From the NCBI RefSeq assembly GCF_002240355.1, contig NZ_CP016353.1:2468501-2532500 (forward strand): 64,000 nt of DNA. The letters are read 5' to 3'. Below, piece by piece: positions 26,948 to 35,839 of this stretch. Numbering within the stretch: position 1 is the stretch's first letter; each line of letters begins with the position of its first letter. The notes under the pieces are model-generated. The model searched no databases. It was not told where the DNA came from and was given only the letters and a program-made list of their open reading frames with translations. A program made the position numbers and the translations under genes. This DNA is from Prauserella marina. Its GTDB lineage: Bacteria > Actinomycetota > Actinomycetes > Mycobacteriales > Pseudonocardiaceae.

Positions 26948-28270
26948 ATGGAGCGGTTCGCCCCTGAGTCGAGTCGGGTGGCCGAGGTGACCAGAATCGC
27001 GCCGAGGGAAACCGAGTTCGTCAGAGACCTGCGCGGGCCCAACAGGTTCCTCGTCGCCAGGTCGGCTTTCACCTCGGACACGGTGCTGGAGGCCGAGAAG
27101 GAACGGGTCTTCTCCGCCTGTTGGATCTACGTAGGTCACGAATCCGAAATCCCCGAGCCGGGGGACTTCGTGGCGCGCGAGGTGGCCGGACGGCCGGTGT
27201 TGTTCACCCGCAACAGGGAAGGCCGGTGCAGGGTACTGCTCAACTCGTGCTCGCACCGGGGAGCGGAAGTGTGCAGGAAGCGAAGGGGAAACCAGCGCCG
27301 GTTCCGCTGCTTCTACCACTCCTGGTCGTTCTCCAACGACGGTGAGCTGGTGTCGATGCCGGACGAGGACGGGTTCCCCGAGGGTTTCCGCAAACAGGAC
27401 CACGGGCTGGCGACACCGCATGCAGTGGATTCCTATCGTGGCTTCGTCTTCGCGACCTTCAACCCCGCGCAGGAACCGCTGCTGGACTATCTCGCCGAAG
27501 CCAGGTTCTACCTCGACCTGACCGCCGACCAGGCGCCGGAGGCCGGGATGGCGGTCACCCCCGGCACGCACGAGTACTCGATGCGATCGAACTGGAAGCT
27601 GCTCGCCGAGAACAGTTCCGACGGTTACCACGCCATTCCGGTTCACAAGACCTATCTCGACGTGCAGCGGTCCAAAGGCGACCAGATCGCGGGCAGTACC
27701 GAAAAGGACTGGAAGCAGTCGCACGCCTTCGATCTGGGCAACGGGCACACGGTGACGGTCAAGCAGGCGCCGTGGGGGCGCCCGATCGCCCGCTGGAAGC
27801 CGTCGATGGGCGAGTCCACAAGGGACACGGTGGAGCGGTCGTACCGGAAGCTGGAGCTGGCGCACGGCCCCGAGCGGGCCGAACTGATCGCCAACCTCGA
27901 CTTCAACATGCTCATCTTCCCGAACCTGGTGATCAACAACATCATGGCGGTGATCATCCGTACCTTCTACCCGACGGCGCCGGGACACATGAACGTCTCG
28001 GCGTGGTCGCTTGCTCCCTCTGACGAGCCGCCGGACGCGCGCAGGGTCCGTAACGAGTCGTTCCTGTCCTTCCTCGGCCCCGCGGGGCTGGCGACGCCGG
28101 ACGACAACGAGGCGCTTGAGTCGTGCCAGCGCGGTTACGCGGCGCGAAGAGGAGAGGGCTGGAACGACGTGTCGCGCGGGATGGACAAGGCCGATCCGCC
28201 CAACTGGGACGAACTCCAGATGCGCACGTTCTGGCGAAGGTGGGACGAGCTGATGGGCGGCAAGGCATGA
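26948..28270 (+). CDS. Aromatic-ring-hydroxylating dioxygenase, alpha subunit (Rieske)
   Basis: A 440-residue oxygenase large subunit. The N-terminal Rieske [2Fe-2S] domain has CSHRGAEVC (Cys-X-His) and CFYHSW (Cys-X2-His) separated by a basic spacer. The catalytic domain has NWKLLAENSSDGYHAIPVHKTYLD, which contains the mononuclear iron His ligands (DGYHxxxxH), plus a GHMNVSAWSLAPSDEPPDARRVR segment. It attacks an aromatic acid with O2 to give a cis-dihydrodiol. Closest in style to benzoate/anthranilate/cumate-type oxygenases; substrate not determinable. The ATG at 26948 follows AGAGGAG. Its stop overlaps the beta-subunit start (ATGA). Confidence 0.93.
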   Translation: MERFAPESSRVAEVTRIAPRETEFVRDLRGPNRFLVARSAFTSDTVLEAEKERVFSACWIYVGHESEIPEPGDFVAREVAGRPVLFTRNREGRCRVLLNSCSHRGAEVCRKRRGNQRRFRCFYHSWSFSNDGELVSMPDEDGFPEGFRKQDHGLATPHAVDSYRGFVFATFNPAQEPLLDYLAEARFYLDLTADQAPEAGMAVTPGTHEYSMRSNWKLLAENSSDGYHAIPVHKTYLDVQRSKGDQIAGSTEKDWKQSHAFDLGNGHTVTVKQAPWGRPIARWKPSMGESTRDTVERSYRKLELAHGPERAELIANLDFNMLIFPNLVINNIMAVIIRTFYPTAPGHMNVSAWSLAPSDEPPDARRVRNESFLSFLGPAGLATPDDNEALESCQRGYAARRGEGWNDVSRGMDKADPPNWDELQMRTFWRRWDELMGGKA

Positions 28271-28785
28271 GGCCGCCGGAAGAACACCTGCGATGGAGCT
28301 CGGAGCGGTTCGGCAGGTCCGAGGTCGAGGATTTCCTTTACCACGAGGCGCAGTTGCTCGACGCGTGGTGCCTTGAACAGTGGCGCGACCTGTTCACCGC
28401 CGACGCGCGGTATCTCGTTCCCTCGACCGACAACGCCGACGGCGACCATGACATGGACCTCGCCCTCATCGACGACGACAAGCCCGGCATCGACGGCAGG
28501 GTACAGCGGCTGATGAGTACCTACGCGCACATCGAGAACCCCAGGTCGGTAACGACCCGTTTGGTGACCAACGTGCGGTTGTGGGACGACGAATCCGGTG
28601 ACCTCGGCGTGCGCTGCGCCATTCTGGTCACCAGGGCGAGGGTCGCGAGCACCACGACCTACACCGCCGACGTGCGCTATCTGCTGCGGCACCGGGACGG
28701 CGAGTTCCGGATCGCGTTCAAGAAGGCCGTACTCGGGCACCGGACGCTGCGCGATGTCGGTGGCGTGCTGTCGATCGTGTTGTGA
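28267..28785 (+). CDS. Aromatic-ring-hydroxylating dioxygenase, beta subunit
   Basis: A 172-residue NTF2-like small subunit. Typical motifs: EVEDFLYHEAQLLDAWCLEQWRDLFTADARYLVPSTD, RVQRLMSTYAHIENPRSVTTRLVTNVRL and the terminal YLLRHRDGEFRIAFKKAVLGHRTLRDVGGVLSIVL. It assembles with alpha as an alpha3beta3 oxygenase. Both ends overlap neighbours (ATGA with alpha, TGATG with the MDR gene). The electron donors, ferredoxin and reductase, are encoded at the far end of the operon (35644-37093). Confidence 0.92.
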   Translation: MRPPEEHLRWSSERFGRSEVEDFLYHEAQLLDAWCLEQWRDLFTADARYLVPSTDNADGDHDMDLALIDDDKPGIDGRVQRLMSTYAHIENPRSVTTRLVTNVRLWDDESGDLGVRCAILVTRARVASTTTYTADVRYLLRHRDGEFRIAFKKAVLGHRTLRDVGGVLSIVL

Positions 28786-29753
28786 TGGGCAAGACGATGC
28801 GTGCCGCGGTGCCGGACGGGAACGGGAGTGTCGGGATCGTCACCGTCCCTGTTCCCGAACCTGGCGCGGACGAAGTACTCGTGCGGGTAGAGGCCGCCGG
28901 GATGAACAGGGCGGATCTCCTGCACGCCAATGGAAAATACGCGCAGGCCATGCGCGGTGCCTCCGCGGCGGACACGGCGGGAATGGAGTTCGCTGGCACG
29001 GTCGTCGCCGTCGGCCGCGACGCGGACCCCGGGCTGCTCGGCACCGGCGTGATGGCGATGTTTCCCGGTGCCTACGCCGAGTACGCCGCCGTACCGGCCG
29101 CGCTGCTACTGCCCGCGCCTTGCTCGCTGAGCCCGCGCGAGTGTGCCGCCCTGCCGATGGGACTGCTCACCGAATTCGACGCGCTGCGGTCACTGGCCCG
29201 GCTCGGGGAAGGGGAGCGGGTGCTGGTGACCGGAGCCGCCTCCGGTGTCGGCCTCATCGGTGTCCAGCTGGCGAAACTGCTCGGAGCCGGTTTCGTCGCG
29301 GCGGCCACCCGCGACCCGCGTAACGACGCGCTGCTGACCGAACTCGGCGCCGACGTGGTGCCGCACGACGTCGCCGAACTGCCAGGGCTGCCGGGTATCG
29401 ACGTGGTGATCGATCACGTCGGGGGAGCGTGGTGTGAGGCGCTCGCCCCGGTGCTTGCCGACTCGGCGCGGGTGGTGTCGGTCGGCAGGCTCGGTGGGAG
29501 GAGGGCGATGCTCGACCTCACCGCGTTCTCGGCGAAACGGGCCACGCTGATGGGCACCACCTGGAAGACACGCGGGGTGGCCGAGGTGGCCGCGTGCGTG
29601 CGAGCCGTGCGAGCCGCCGGTGTCACCGGAGTGCGTGCCGTCATCGCTGGGAGCCACGCGCTCTCCGACATCACCACGGCATACCGGACGCTCGCCTCGG
29701 AAAGGGCGGCCGGAAAGCTCCTGATCATTCCACAACGGACGGAAGAGGTGTGA
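28785..29753 (+). CDS. MDR-family quinone oxidoreductase/alcohol dehydrogenase
   Basis: A 322-residue medium-chain reductase. GroES-like domain: PVPEPGADEVLVRVEAAGMNRADLLHANGKY. Cofactor domain: VLVTGAASGVGLIGVQLAKLLGA, and VIDHVGGAWCEALAPVLADSARVVSVGRLGG. There are no structural- or catalytic-zinc Cys motifs, so it belongs to the zinc-independent NADPH:quinone oxidoreductase group. In the aromatic operon it may reduce an enone or enal formed after ring cleavage. The ATG overlaps the beta-subunit stop; a second ATG 12 bases on is possible. Confidence 0.85.
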   Translation: MGKTMRAAVPDGNGSVGIVTVPVPEPGADEVLVRVEAAGMNRADLLHANGKYAQAMRGASAADTAGMEFAGTVVAVGRDADPGLLGTGVMAMFPGAYAEYAAVPAALLLPAPCSLSPRECAALPMGLLTEFDALRSLARLGEGERVLVTGAASGVGLIGVQLAKLLGAGFVAAATRDPRNDALLTELGADVVPHDVAELPGLPGIDVVIDHVGGAWCEALAPVLADSARVVSVGRLGGRRAMLDLTAFSAKRATLMGTTWKTRGVAEVAACVRAVRAAGVTGVRAVIAGSHALSDITTAYRTLASERAAGKLLIIPQRTEEV

Positions 29754-29755
29754 CG

Positions 29756-30628
29756 ATGCGGCACGAGAGCGTGTGGACCGATCTGCGCGGGGTGGAGTTT
29801 CGCCAGCGGTGGGTGGACGCGGGCGGGATCAGCACGCGGGTGCTCGAAGCGGGCTCGCCCGAGCTGCCCGCGCTGGTGTTCATCCACGGCACCGGGGGTC
29901 ACGCGGAGGCCTACACCCGCAATCTGGGCCCGCATTCCCGTCACTTCCACACCTACTCCATCGACATGGTCGGCCACGGCTTCAGCGGCAAACCCGATTC
30001 CAGCTACGACTTCAAGGACTACGTCGAGCACCTGGTGGCCTTCATGGACGCCGAGGGCCTTGAGACCATTTCGGTCAGCGGTGAATCGATGGGGGCTGGC
30101 ATCGCGGCCTGGTTCGCGTTGCTGCACCCCGAGCGCGTCGACCGGATCGTCCTCAACACCGGTGCCGCGCTGCGGTTACCCGACGAGGTCATCAAGAACA
30201 TGGCCGCGTTGACGATGGCGGCGGTCGAGAACGCCACGGAGGACAGTGTGCGCAGCAGGCTGGAATGGCTCATGCACGACACCGGCGACGTCACCGACGA
30301 CCTCGTGGCCACCCGGCTGGCGATCTACCGGGATCCCGAATACGTCGCGAGGATGACCAACATTCTCAAGCGGCACACCGATCCCGACGGCCAGGACCGC
30401 AACTGCCTCGTCGAGCGGGACTGGAAGAAGATCAGCGCGCCGGTGCTCGTGCTGTGGACCGATCACGACCCCACCGCGCCACCCGAGGTCGGCAAGCAGG
30501 TCGCCTCGTGGCTCCCGAACGGCAGGTACGCGCAGATCGACGGCGCCGGTCACTGGCCGCAGTTCGAGAAGGCCGACGAGTTCAACGACATCCATCTCGG
30601 ATTTTTGCTGGAGGGGCGCGGTGTCTGA
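29756..30628 (+). CDS. Alpha/beta hydrolase, likely meta-cleavage product hydrolase
   Basis: A 290-residue hydrolase with oxyanion motif IHGTGGHAEAY, nucleophile elbow VSGESMGAG (Ser in GESMG), Asp in LWTDHDPTAPP and His in GAGHWPQFE. The pattern matches carbon-carbon bond hydrolases such as BphD, HsaD and CmtE that split 2-hydroxy-6-oxo-dienoates formed by extradiol ring cleavage. The extradiol dioxygenase six hundred bases downstream strongly supports this role. It starts 2 bp after the MDR stop and overlaps the next gene by 8 bp. Confidence 0.88.
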   Translation: MRHESVWTDLRGVEFRQRWVDAGGISTRVLEAGSPELPALVFIHGTGGHAEAYTRNLGPHSRHFHTYSIDMVGHGFSGKPDSSYDFKDYVEHLVAFMDAEGLETISVSGESMGAGIAAWFALLHPERVDRIVLNTGAALRLPDEVIKNMAALTMAAVENATEDSVRSRLEWLMHDTGDVTDDLVATRLAIYRDPEYVARMTNILKRHTDPDGQDRNCLVERDWKKISAPVLVLWTDHDPTAPPEVGKQVASWLPNGRYAQIDGAGHWPQFEKADEFNDIHLGFLLEGRGV

Positions 30629-31397
30629 GACCTTCATCTCGGCAGGACGGTTCCGGGGCAGGGTCGTCGTGGTCACCGGAGCGGCCGGAGGCATCGGCGG
30701 CGCGATCGTCGCGAGAGCGGCCGGCGAGGAAGCGACACTGGTCGCCAGCGACCGCAAACCGGATGGCGAGAACGTCGTCGCGGCCGTACTCGGCAATCGA
30801 AATCCACAGTGGAGCTATGTCGACGCCGACCTCGGCGACGAGGACGGATCGGCCCGGCTCGTCGAGCACGCGCTCGATCGTTTCGGCCGGATCGACGTGC
30901 TGATCAACAACGCGGGCGGCGGGATCATCAGGGACTTTCTCGAACACACCGGGGAATCCAGAAAGGAAACCGTCGACAGGAACCTATGGACGGTGGTCAA
31001 CTGCTGTACCGCCGCGCTCCCGTCGATGCGGGAGTCCGGCTACGGCAGGATCGTCAACGTCGGCGCTGACTCCGTCCGCAACGGACTGTTCCAGCACGCG
31101 ATGTACAACGCGGCCAAGGGCGGCGTTCACGCGCTCACCACGGGTCTTGCCAGGGAGTTCGCGAGGGACGGCATCACGGTCAACACGGTCGCGCCGACCG
31201 GGACGACGACACCCTACGTGTTGTCCCGTCCGCCCGACGCCGTCGAACGGTTCGCCAAGAACGAGGCGCTGATTCCCATGGGCCGCTTCGCGAGCACGGC
31301 CGAGGTCGCCTCCGCCGTGCTGTACCTCGCGAGCGAGGAGGCGTCCTTCATCACCGGCCAGGTGGTCAGCGTCAACGGCGGCTCGACGATGTTGTGA
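30621..31397 (+). CDS. SDR dehydrogenase, likely cis-dihydrodiol dehydrogenase
   Basis: A 258-residue classical short-chain dehydrogenase. Cofactor motif TGAAGGIGGA (residues 20-29), NNAGGG, catalytic Ser in NVGADS and the pair YNAAKGG (Tyr/Lys), then TVNTVAPTGTTTPYV. In this operon it is expected to oxidise the cis-dihydrodiol made by the Rieske oxygenase, with aromatisation to a catechol and loss of carboxylate where present (BenD-like). The GTG start overlaps the hydrolase stop. A TCCACAGTGGA palindrome lies inside at 30803. Confidence 0.9.
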   Translation: MSETFISAGRFRGRVVVVTGAAGGIGGAIVARAAGEEATLVASDRKPDGENVVAAVLGNRNPQWSYVDADLGDEDGSARLVEHALDRFGRIDVLINNAGGGIIRDFLEHTGESRKETVDRNLWTVVNCCTAALPSMRESGYGRIVNVGADSVRNGLFQHAMYNAAKGGVHALTTGLAREFARDGITVNTVAPTGTTTPYVLSRPPDAVERFAKNEALIPMGRFASTAEVASAVLYLASEEASFITGQVVSVNGGSTML

Positions 31398-31448
31398 ACG
31401 CGATGCCGCGGTGAGTACCGGAAGACAAGCACGGCACAAGGAGGAGAC

Positions 31449-32318
31449 ATGGGCAATCCGCACGAAGGGCAACGGTTGATGCCGTGGCGGCTCGGCTACG
31501 TCGCGCTCGACGTCGACGACCTCGACGCGGCGGTCCACTGGTGGACGACCTTCGCCATGCTGGAGGTCTCGGAGCGCGCCGACGACACGGTATATCTGCG
31601 CGGCGGAACCGACCACCACTGGATCGTCCTGCACAGGAGTGACGAGCCGGGGCTGCGGCGCATGGCCTTCGAGGTGTGCGAACCGGGAGACCTCGACCGG
31701 TACCGGAACCGGCTCGCGGGCGAGGGCGTCGCGGTGACCGGCCACGATGGCGACTGGACGGGAGAGGCGATCCGCTTCCGCGACCCCAGCGGCTACGAGG
31801 TCGAACTGTTCACCGGTATGGCCAACATGGGCATCGTTCCCACCAAGCCGTGGATCAACCCGCAGGCCATGCTGCACGCCGTGGTCGCGGTGTCCGATCT
31901 GGACGTTTCGTTCGACTTCTACCACCGGGTTCTCGGGTTCCTCGAATCCGACCGGGTCATGGGAAAGACGATTTTCCTCAGGGCAGCCAACCAGTACCAC
32001 CACAGCCTGGTGATCGGTGCCGGAAGGGGAACGCCGCCGCTGCTGGACCACATCGCGTTCCACTTCGAGCACATCGACGACCTGATGCGGGTGCGGCAGA
32101 ACTTCATCGAGGAGAACGAACCGTTCAGCAGGGACCTGTTGCGCCATCCCACCTCGGGGTCGATGGGTTTCTACGGCAGGTCCGTTCCCGAGCCCACCGT
32201 GGTCGAATTCTGCATCGACCACGGCAAGATCACCGACCCGGACCACCGGCCGAGGGCGATGGCACCCGCGCGGTGGGCCTCCAACGTCTGGCTGCCCCCG
32301 GTCGGTCTGAATGCTTGA
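31449..32318 (+). CDS. Extradiol ring-cleavage dioxygenase, VOC (type I) family
   Basis: A 289-residue two-module vicinal-oxygen-chelate protein. Module 1: LGYVALDVDDLDAAVHWWTT and YEVELFTGM. Module 2: MLHAVVAVSDLDVSFDFYHRVLGF (first Fe ligand His), LDHIAFHFEHIDDL (second His) and EPTVVEFCIDHG (Glu ligand). These ligands define type I extradiol dioxygenases that cleave catechols next to the diol. GGAGGAG lies 5 bases before the ATG. It probably performs ring opening on the catechol produced by the preceding genes; preference for a carboxy-catechol is unknown. Confidence 0.9.
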   Translation: MGNPHEGQRLMPWRLGYVALDVDDLDAAVHWWTTFAMLEVSERADDTVYLRGGTDHHWIVLHRSDEPGLRRMAFEVCEPGDLDRYRNRLAGEGVAVTGHDGDWTGEAIRFRDPSGYEVELFTGMANMGIVPTKPWINPQAMLHAVVAVSDLDVSFDFYHRVLGFLESDRVMGKTIFLRAANQYHHSLVIGAGRGTPPLLDHIAFHFEHIDDLMRVRQNFIEENEPFSRDLLRHPTSGSMGFYGRSVPEPTVVEFCIDHGKITDPDHRPRAMAPARWASNVWLPPVGLNA

Positions 32319-33357
32319 CGTTCACACGCACTTCGTCCCTCGGAACCTGCCCCCACCGGACGACGACGCCGTCCGGCAGGGCTGGCCGGTGCTGCGCGAG
32401 CGAGCTGAGGCCGTCGACGTGGTCCAGCGCGGTGCCGTGATCAGGACGCTGACGGCCGGTGCCTGGGACGCCGGTGCCCGCGTCGCCGACATGGACCGGC
32501 TCGGCGTCGCGAGGCAGGTCGTGATGCCAGCTCCGTTCACCTTCCTCTACGACGCCGACGAGCGCATCGCCACGCGGTATGCCGCCGCGCAAAACGACGT
32601 ACTCGCCGGTCTCGTCGGAGCGGCGCCACGCCGGTTGCTGGGACTCGGCGCGCTCCCGCTCGGCCATCCCACCGCCGCGCTGGCCGAAATCCGGCGCATC
32701 GCGGCGGAACCCGGTCTCCTCGGCGTCGTGATCGGCACCCACGCGGGGCGACACCAGCTCCACGACGCCGCGCTCGATCCGGTGTTCGGCGCGCTCGAAC
32801 GGCACGATCTGGCCGTGTTCGTCCACCCGTGGCAGCCACTCGCGGCCGGGCGCACCGCGCATCACGGGCTGGCGTTCGGACTCGGAAGACCGGTGGAGAC
32901 CGAACTCGCCGTCGGCTCGCTCGTGTTCGGCGGCGTGCTCGACCGGCATCCCGGATTGCGGGTCTGCCTCGCGCACGGCGGTGCGGGGATCCCCTCGCTG
33001 CGCGGAAGGCTGCGCAACGGCTGGCTCCGGCGCGCCGTCGCGGACCGCGTACCCGCCACCGATCCGATGGAGGCGTTGCGCGCGTTGTGGGCCGACGGGC
33101 TGACCTACGACGGCATGGCACTGGCGCTGGCCGAGGACACCTTCGGAGCCGAGAAGATGGTGCTGGGCACCGACTATCCGTTCGCGGCGCAGGAATCGGA
33201 GCCGGGAGCGTCATTCGCCGATGCCGCGGCGCGCTCGCTGCTCGCCGACGGAACGCGATGGCCTCACCGAACCCACCGCAACGCGCTCGCCTTCCTCGGC
33301 CAGAGCCCCGAGCACACCCCCGAACCGGCGCACGACACTTTGGAGGCATCGCAGTGA
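32311..33357 (+). CDS. Amidohydrolase family protein, ACMSD/decarboxylase-like
   Basis: A 348-residue TIM-barrel metal enzyme. It begins MLDVHTHFVP (HxH metal ligands), with later AVFVHPW (His), CLAHGGAGIPS (His) and VLGTDYPFAAQE (Asp), the signature of the amidohydrolase-2 subgroup that contains ACMSD, LigW and gamma-resorcylate decarboxylase. Family members release CO2 from aromatic or muconate-semialdehyde acids. In this operon it would remove a carboxylate before or after ring cleavage. It overlaps the dioxygenase by 8 bp and the acyl-CoA dehydrogenase by 4 bp. Confidence 0.88.
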   Translation: MLDVHTHFVPRNLPPPDDDAVRQGWPVLRERAEAVDVVQRGAVIRTLTAGAWDAGARVADMDRLGVARQVVMPAPFTFLYDADERIATRYAAAQNDVLAGLVGAAPRRLLGLGALPLGHPTAALAEIRRIAAEPGLLGVVIGTHAGRHQLHDAALDPVFGALERHDLAVFVHPWQPLAAGRTAHHGLAFGLGRPVETELAVGSLVFGGVLDRHPGLRVCLAHGGAGIPSLRGRLRNGWLRRAVADRVPATDPMEALRALWADGLTYDGMALALAEDTFGAEKMVLGTDYPFAAQESEPGASFADAAARSLLADGTRWPHRTHRNALAFLGQSPEHTPEPAHDTLEASQ

Positions 33358-34496
33358 AACTGTCCCCGCAGCACGCGGATTTCTTCCGGTCGGTACGAGA
33401 CATGGCCGACAACCACGTCGCGCCCGTCGCCGACGAGATCGACCGCACCAACGAATTCCCCATGGAACTGATCGACGTGTTCGGTGACATGGGGCTGATT
33501 CAGCTCATGTTGCCCGATGAATACGGCGGCCCCGGCGGCGACCTGCTTTCCGCCTGCCTCGCGAGGGAAGCGGTGGCACAGGCCGGTTCCATGACGCTGG
33601 CGCAACTCGCGGGCCAGAACAACATCGTGCTCAACGCGGTGATGTCCGGCGGAAGCGAGGAACTGCTGGCCGAGTTTCTGCCGAAGCTCGCCAAGGGGCG
33701 CACGCTGACCTGCATCGCGATCACCGAACCCGACGCGGGGTCCGACCCCTCGCTGATCGCCACGCGCGCGGTCAGGGACGGATCGCGGTGGGTACTCACC
33801 GGGGCGAAGCAGTTCATCACGTGGGGCAGCATGGCGCACTACGCGCTGGTTTTCGCCCGCACCAACGACACTCCCGGTGCCGGTGGCATCAGCGCCTTCC
33901 TCGTCGACACCGCCCAGCCGGGCTGGAAGGTCACCAGGGCGAACGACAAGATGGGCCAGCACGGCGTTCCCAACAACGAGATCCTGCTCGACGACGTCAC
34001 CGTCGAGGACGAATTCCGGGTCGGCGAGGAGGGAAACGGCTTCGGTGCCGCCATGCACGGCCTGCACCTCAACCGCCCCACGGTGGCCGCGATCGCCGTC
34101 GGAGGCGCGCAATGCGCTCTCGACTACGCGATCGGCTACGCCAAACAACGCACGGCAGGCGGCCGGTCGCTCGTGGACTTCCAGGGCCTTCGCTGGATGA
34201 TGGCCGAGGACTACACCACCATCGAGGCGGCGCGGGGACTCGTCTACGACTGCGCGAGCGCCTACGACGACGGCGCTCCCTCCGACGAGGTGACCCGTCG
34301 CTCGTCCATGGCGAAACTGTTCGCGGCCGACATGGTCCAGCACGTCACGTACAACGCCGTGCAGGTACTCGGCGGCCACGGCTACATGAGCGAACACCCC
34401 GTCGAGCGGTACCTGCGCGACGCGAGGCTGCTGAGCATCTACGAGGGCACCAGCCAGATCCAGCGCAACATCATCGCGAAACGGATCCTCCGGTGA
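33354..34496 (+). CDS. Acyl-CoA dehydrogenase
   Basis: A 380-residue flavoprotein. Motifs: FFRSVRDMADNHVAPVADEIDRTNEFP, ITEPDAGSDPSLIATRAVRDGSRWVLTGAKQFITWG (FAD/substrate), VLGGHGYMSEHPVERYLRDARLLSIYEGTSQIQRNIIAKRIL with the catalytic Glu in YEGTSQ. It desaturates an acyl-CoA at alpha-beta. The GTG start lies in the amidohydrolase stop (GTGA) with GGAGG 8 bases upstream. Together with the CoA-transferase that follows, it implies that a side chain or a ring-cleavage fragment is processed as a CoA thioester. Confidence 0.93.
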   Translation: MKLSPQHADFFRSVRDMADNHVAPVADEIDRTNEFPMELIDVFGDMGLIQLMLPDEYGGPGGDLLSACLAREAVAQAGSMTLAQLAGQNNIVLNAVMSGGSEELLAEFLPKLAKGRTLTCIAITEPDAGSDPSLIATRAVRDGSRWVLTGAKQFITWGSMAHYALVFARTNDTPGAGGISAFLVDTAQPGWKVTRANDKMGQHGVPNNEILLDDVTVEDEFRVGEEGNGFGAAMHGLHLNRPTVAAIAVGGAQCALDYAIGYAKQRTAGGRSLVDFQGLRWMMAEDYTTIEAARGLVYDCASAYDDGAPSDEVTRRSSMAKLFAADMVQHVTYNAVQVLGGHGYMSEHPVERYLRDARLLSIYEGTSQIQRNIIAKRILR

Positions 34497-35647
34497 ACCA
34501 GGCGGCCCCGCTCTCCGGTGTCAAGGTCGTCGACTTCACGATCATGATCGCCGGCCCCTACGGCGGAAGGCTGCTCGCCGACGCCGGTGCCGACGTCGTC
34601 AAGGTCGAACCGCCGGAGGGCGATCCGATGCGGTCGAGGGCACCACTGCGCGACGGAGCGAGCAGTTACTTCGGTTCGCTCAACGCGGGGAAGAAGAGCG
34701 TGGCGCTCGACCTCAAGCAAGCCCGGCAACGGGAGCAGGCACTGGCACTGGTCGCCGAGGCCGACGTGGTCATCGAGAACTTCCGGCCGGGGGTGATGGC
34801 CAAGCTCGGCCTCGGCTACGACACCTGTAGCGAAGCCAATCCCGCGCTGATCTACTGTTCGATCTCCGGCTACGGGCAGCGCGGTCCCAAGGCGGGGCAT
34901 CCCGCCTACGCGCCGATCCTGCATGCCGTCAGCGGATTCGACCTCGCCAACTCCGGTTATCAGCGTTCGGCCGCCGAACCCGCCGCCACCGGCATCTTCA
35001 TCGCCGACGTGATGGCGGGGCAGGTGTCCTACGCCGCGATACTGACGGCGTTGCTCGGCAGGGCACACAGCGGTAAGGGCGATCACGTCGACGTGTCGCT
35101 CTACGACATCATGCTGTCAACGCTCGTCTACGAGACACAAGCGGTGCAGGAACCGGAACGGTCGCCGGGAAAGACCGTGTACCGGCCTTGCGCAGTCGGC
35201 GGCGAGTACCTGCTGATCGCGGCGATCACCGACCGCAATTTCCGCGCCCTCGTCGCGGTCATGGACCGGCCGGACCTGCTGACCGACAGCCGGTTCGCGA
35301 CCATGACCGAGCGCGAACTGCACTGGGAGGAATGGCTCGACGAGGTCGCGGCGTGGGCCGAGGACAAGAACGTCGACCGGCTGGAGCGGACCCTGCTGGA
35401 CAACGGAATTCCGTGTGCCCGCTACCGGGACGTCGCCGAGGCGCTTGCCGATCCACAGGTGCGCTTCCGGGGCTCGCTGCGCACGGCCGTCGACGACGGC
35501 GGCACGTTCTCCTACCTCGGGCCGCCGTGGACGCACGGCGCGTGGCGACAGGGGACCCCGGAGACCCCGGTCGCGCGGCTCGGAGCCGACAACGCCGAGG
35601 TCCTCGGGCAGGGGAGACCGGAAGGTACGGAAAGGACGGTGCGATGA
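34493..35647 (+). CDS. CaiB/BaiF family (class III) CoA-transferase
   Basis: A 384-residue type III CoA-transferase starting at a GTG within the stop of the acyl-CoA dehydrogenase. Motifs: VKVVDFTIMIAGPYGGRLLADAGADVVKVEPP, VIENFRPGVMAKLGLGYD, ISGYGQRGP, and GIFIADVMAGQ, where the Asp is the expected acyl-anhydride residue. It moves CoA from a donor such as succinyl-CoA to a free acid, so it is the probable activation step for the acyl-CoA dehydrogenase substrate. It overlaps the ferredoxin gene by 4 bp. Confidence 0.92.
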   Translation: MNQAAPLSGVKVVDFTIMIAGPYGGRLLADAGADVVKVEPPEGDPMRSRAPLRDGASSYFGSLNAGKKSVALDLKQARQREQALALVAEADVVIENFRPGVMAKLGLGYDTCSEANPALIYCSISGYGQRGPKAGHPAYAPILHAVSGFDLANSGYQRSAAEPAATGIFIADVMAGQVSYAAILTALLGRAHSGKGDHVDVSLYDIMLSTLVYETQAVQEPERSPGKTVYRPCAVGGEYLLIAAITDRNFRALVAVMDRPDLLTDSRFATMTERELHWEEWLDEVAAWAEDKNVDRLERTLLDNGIPCARYRDVAEALADPQVRFRGSLRTAVDDGGTFSYLGPPWTHGAWRQGTPETPVARLGADNAEVLGQGRPEGTERTVR

Positions 35648-35838
35648 AGGTCAGGGTCGACGAGGACAAGTGCTGTGGGTTCGCGGCCTGTTTGAGCACG
35701 GCACCCGAACTGTTCGACATCGACGACGATCAGATCGCCGTCGTGCTCGTCGACGGTGAGGTCCCCGAGCGCCTGCACGGGTGCGCAAGGGACGCGGCAC
35801 AGGCGTGCCCCACCGACGCGATCGTCGTCGAGGAGTGA
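35644..35838 (+). CDS. Ferredoxin, 3Fe-4S/4Fe-4S single-cluster type
   Basis: A 64-residue acidic ferredoxin (MKVRVDEDKCCGFAACLSTA). Cluster ligands are Cys10, Cys16 and Cys55 in C-X5-C and CPTDAI, the spacing of actinobacterial 3Fe-4S ferredoxins that usually serve P450s; Cys11 and Cys47 are additional. Here it sits between a CoA-transferase and a ferredoxin reductase, with no P450 nearby, so it probably carries electrons to the Rieske oxygenase. The type is unusual, since such oxygenases normally use a [2Fe-2S] ferredoxin. Confidence 0.9.
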   Translation: MKVRVDEDKCCGFAACLSTAPELFDIDDDQIAVVLVDGEVPERLHGCARDAAQACPTDAIVVEE

Positions 35839-35839
35839 C

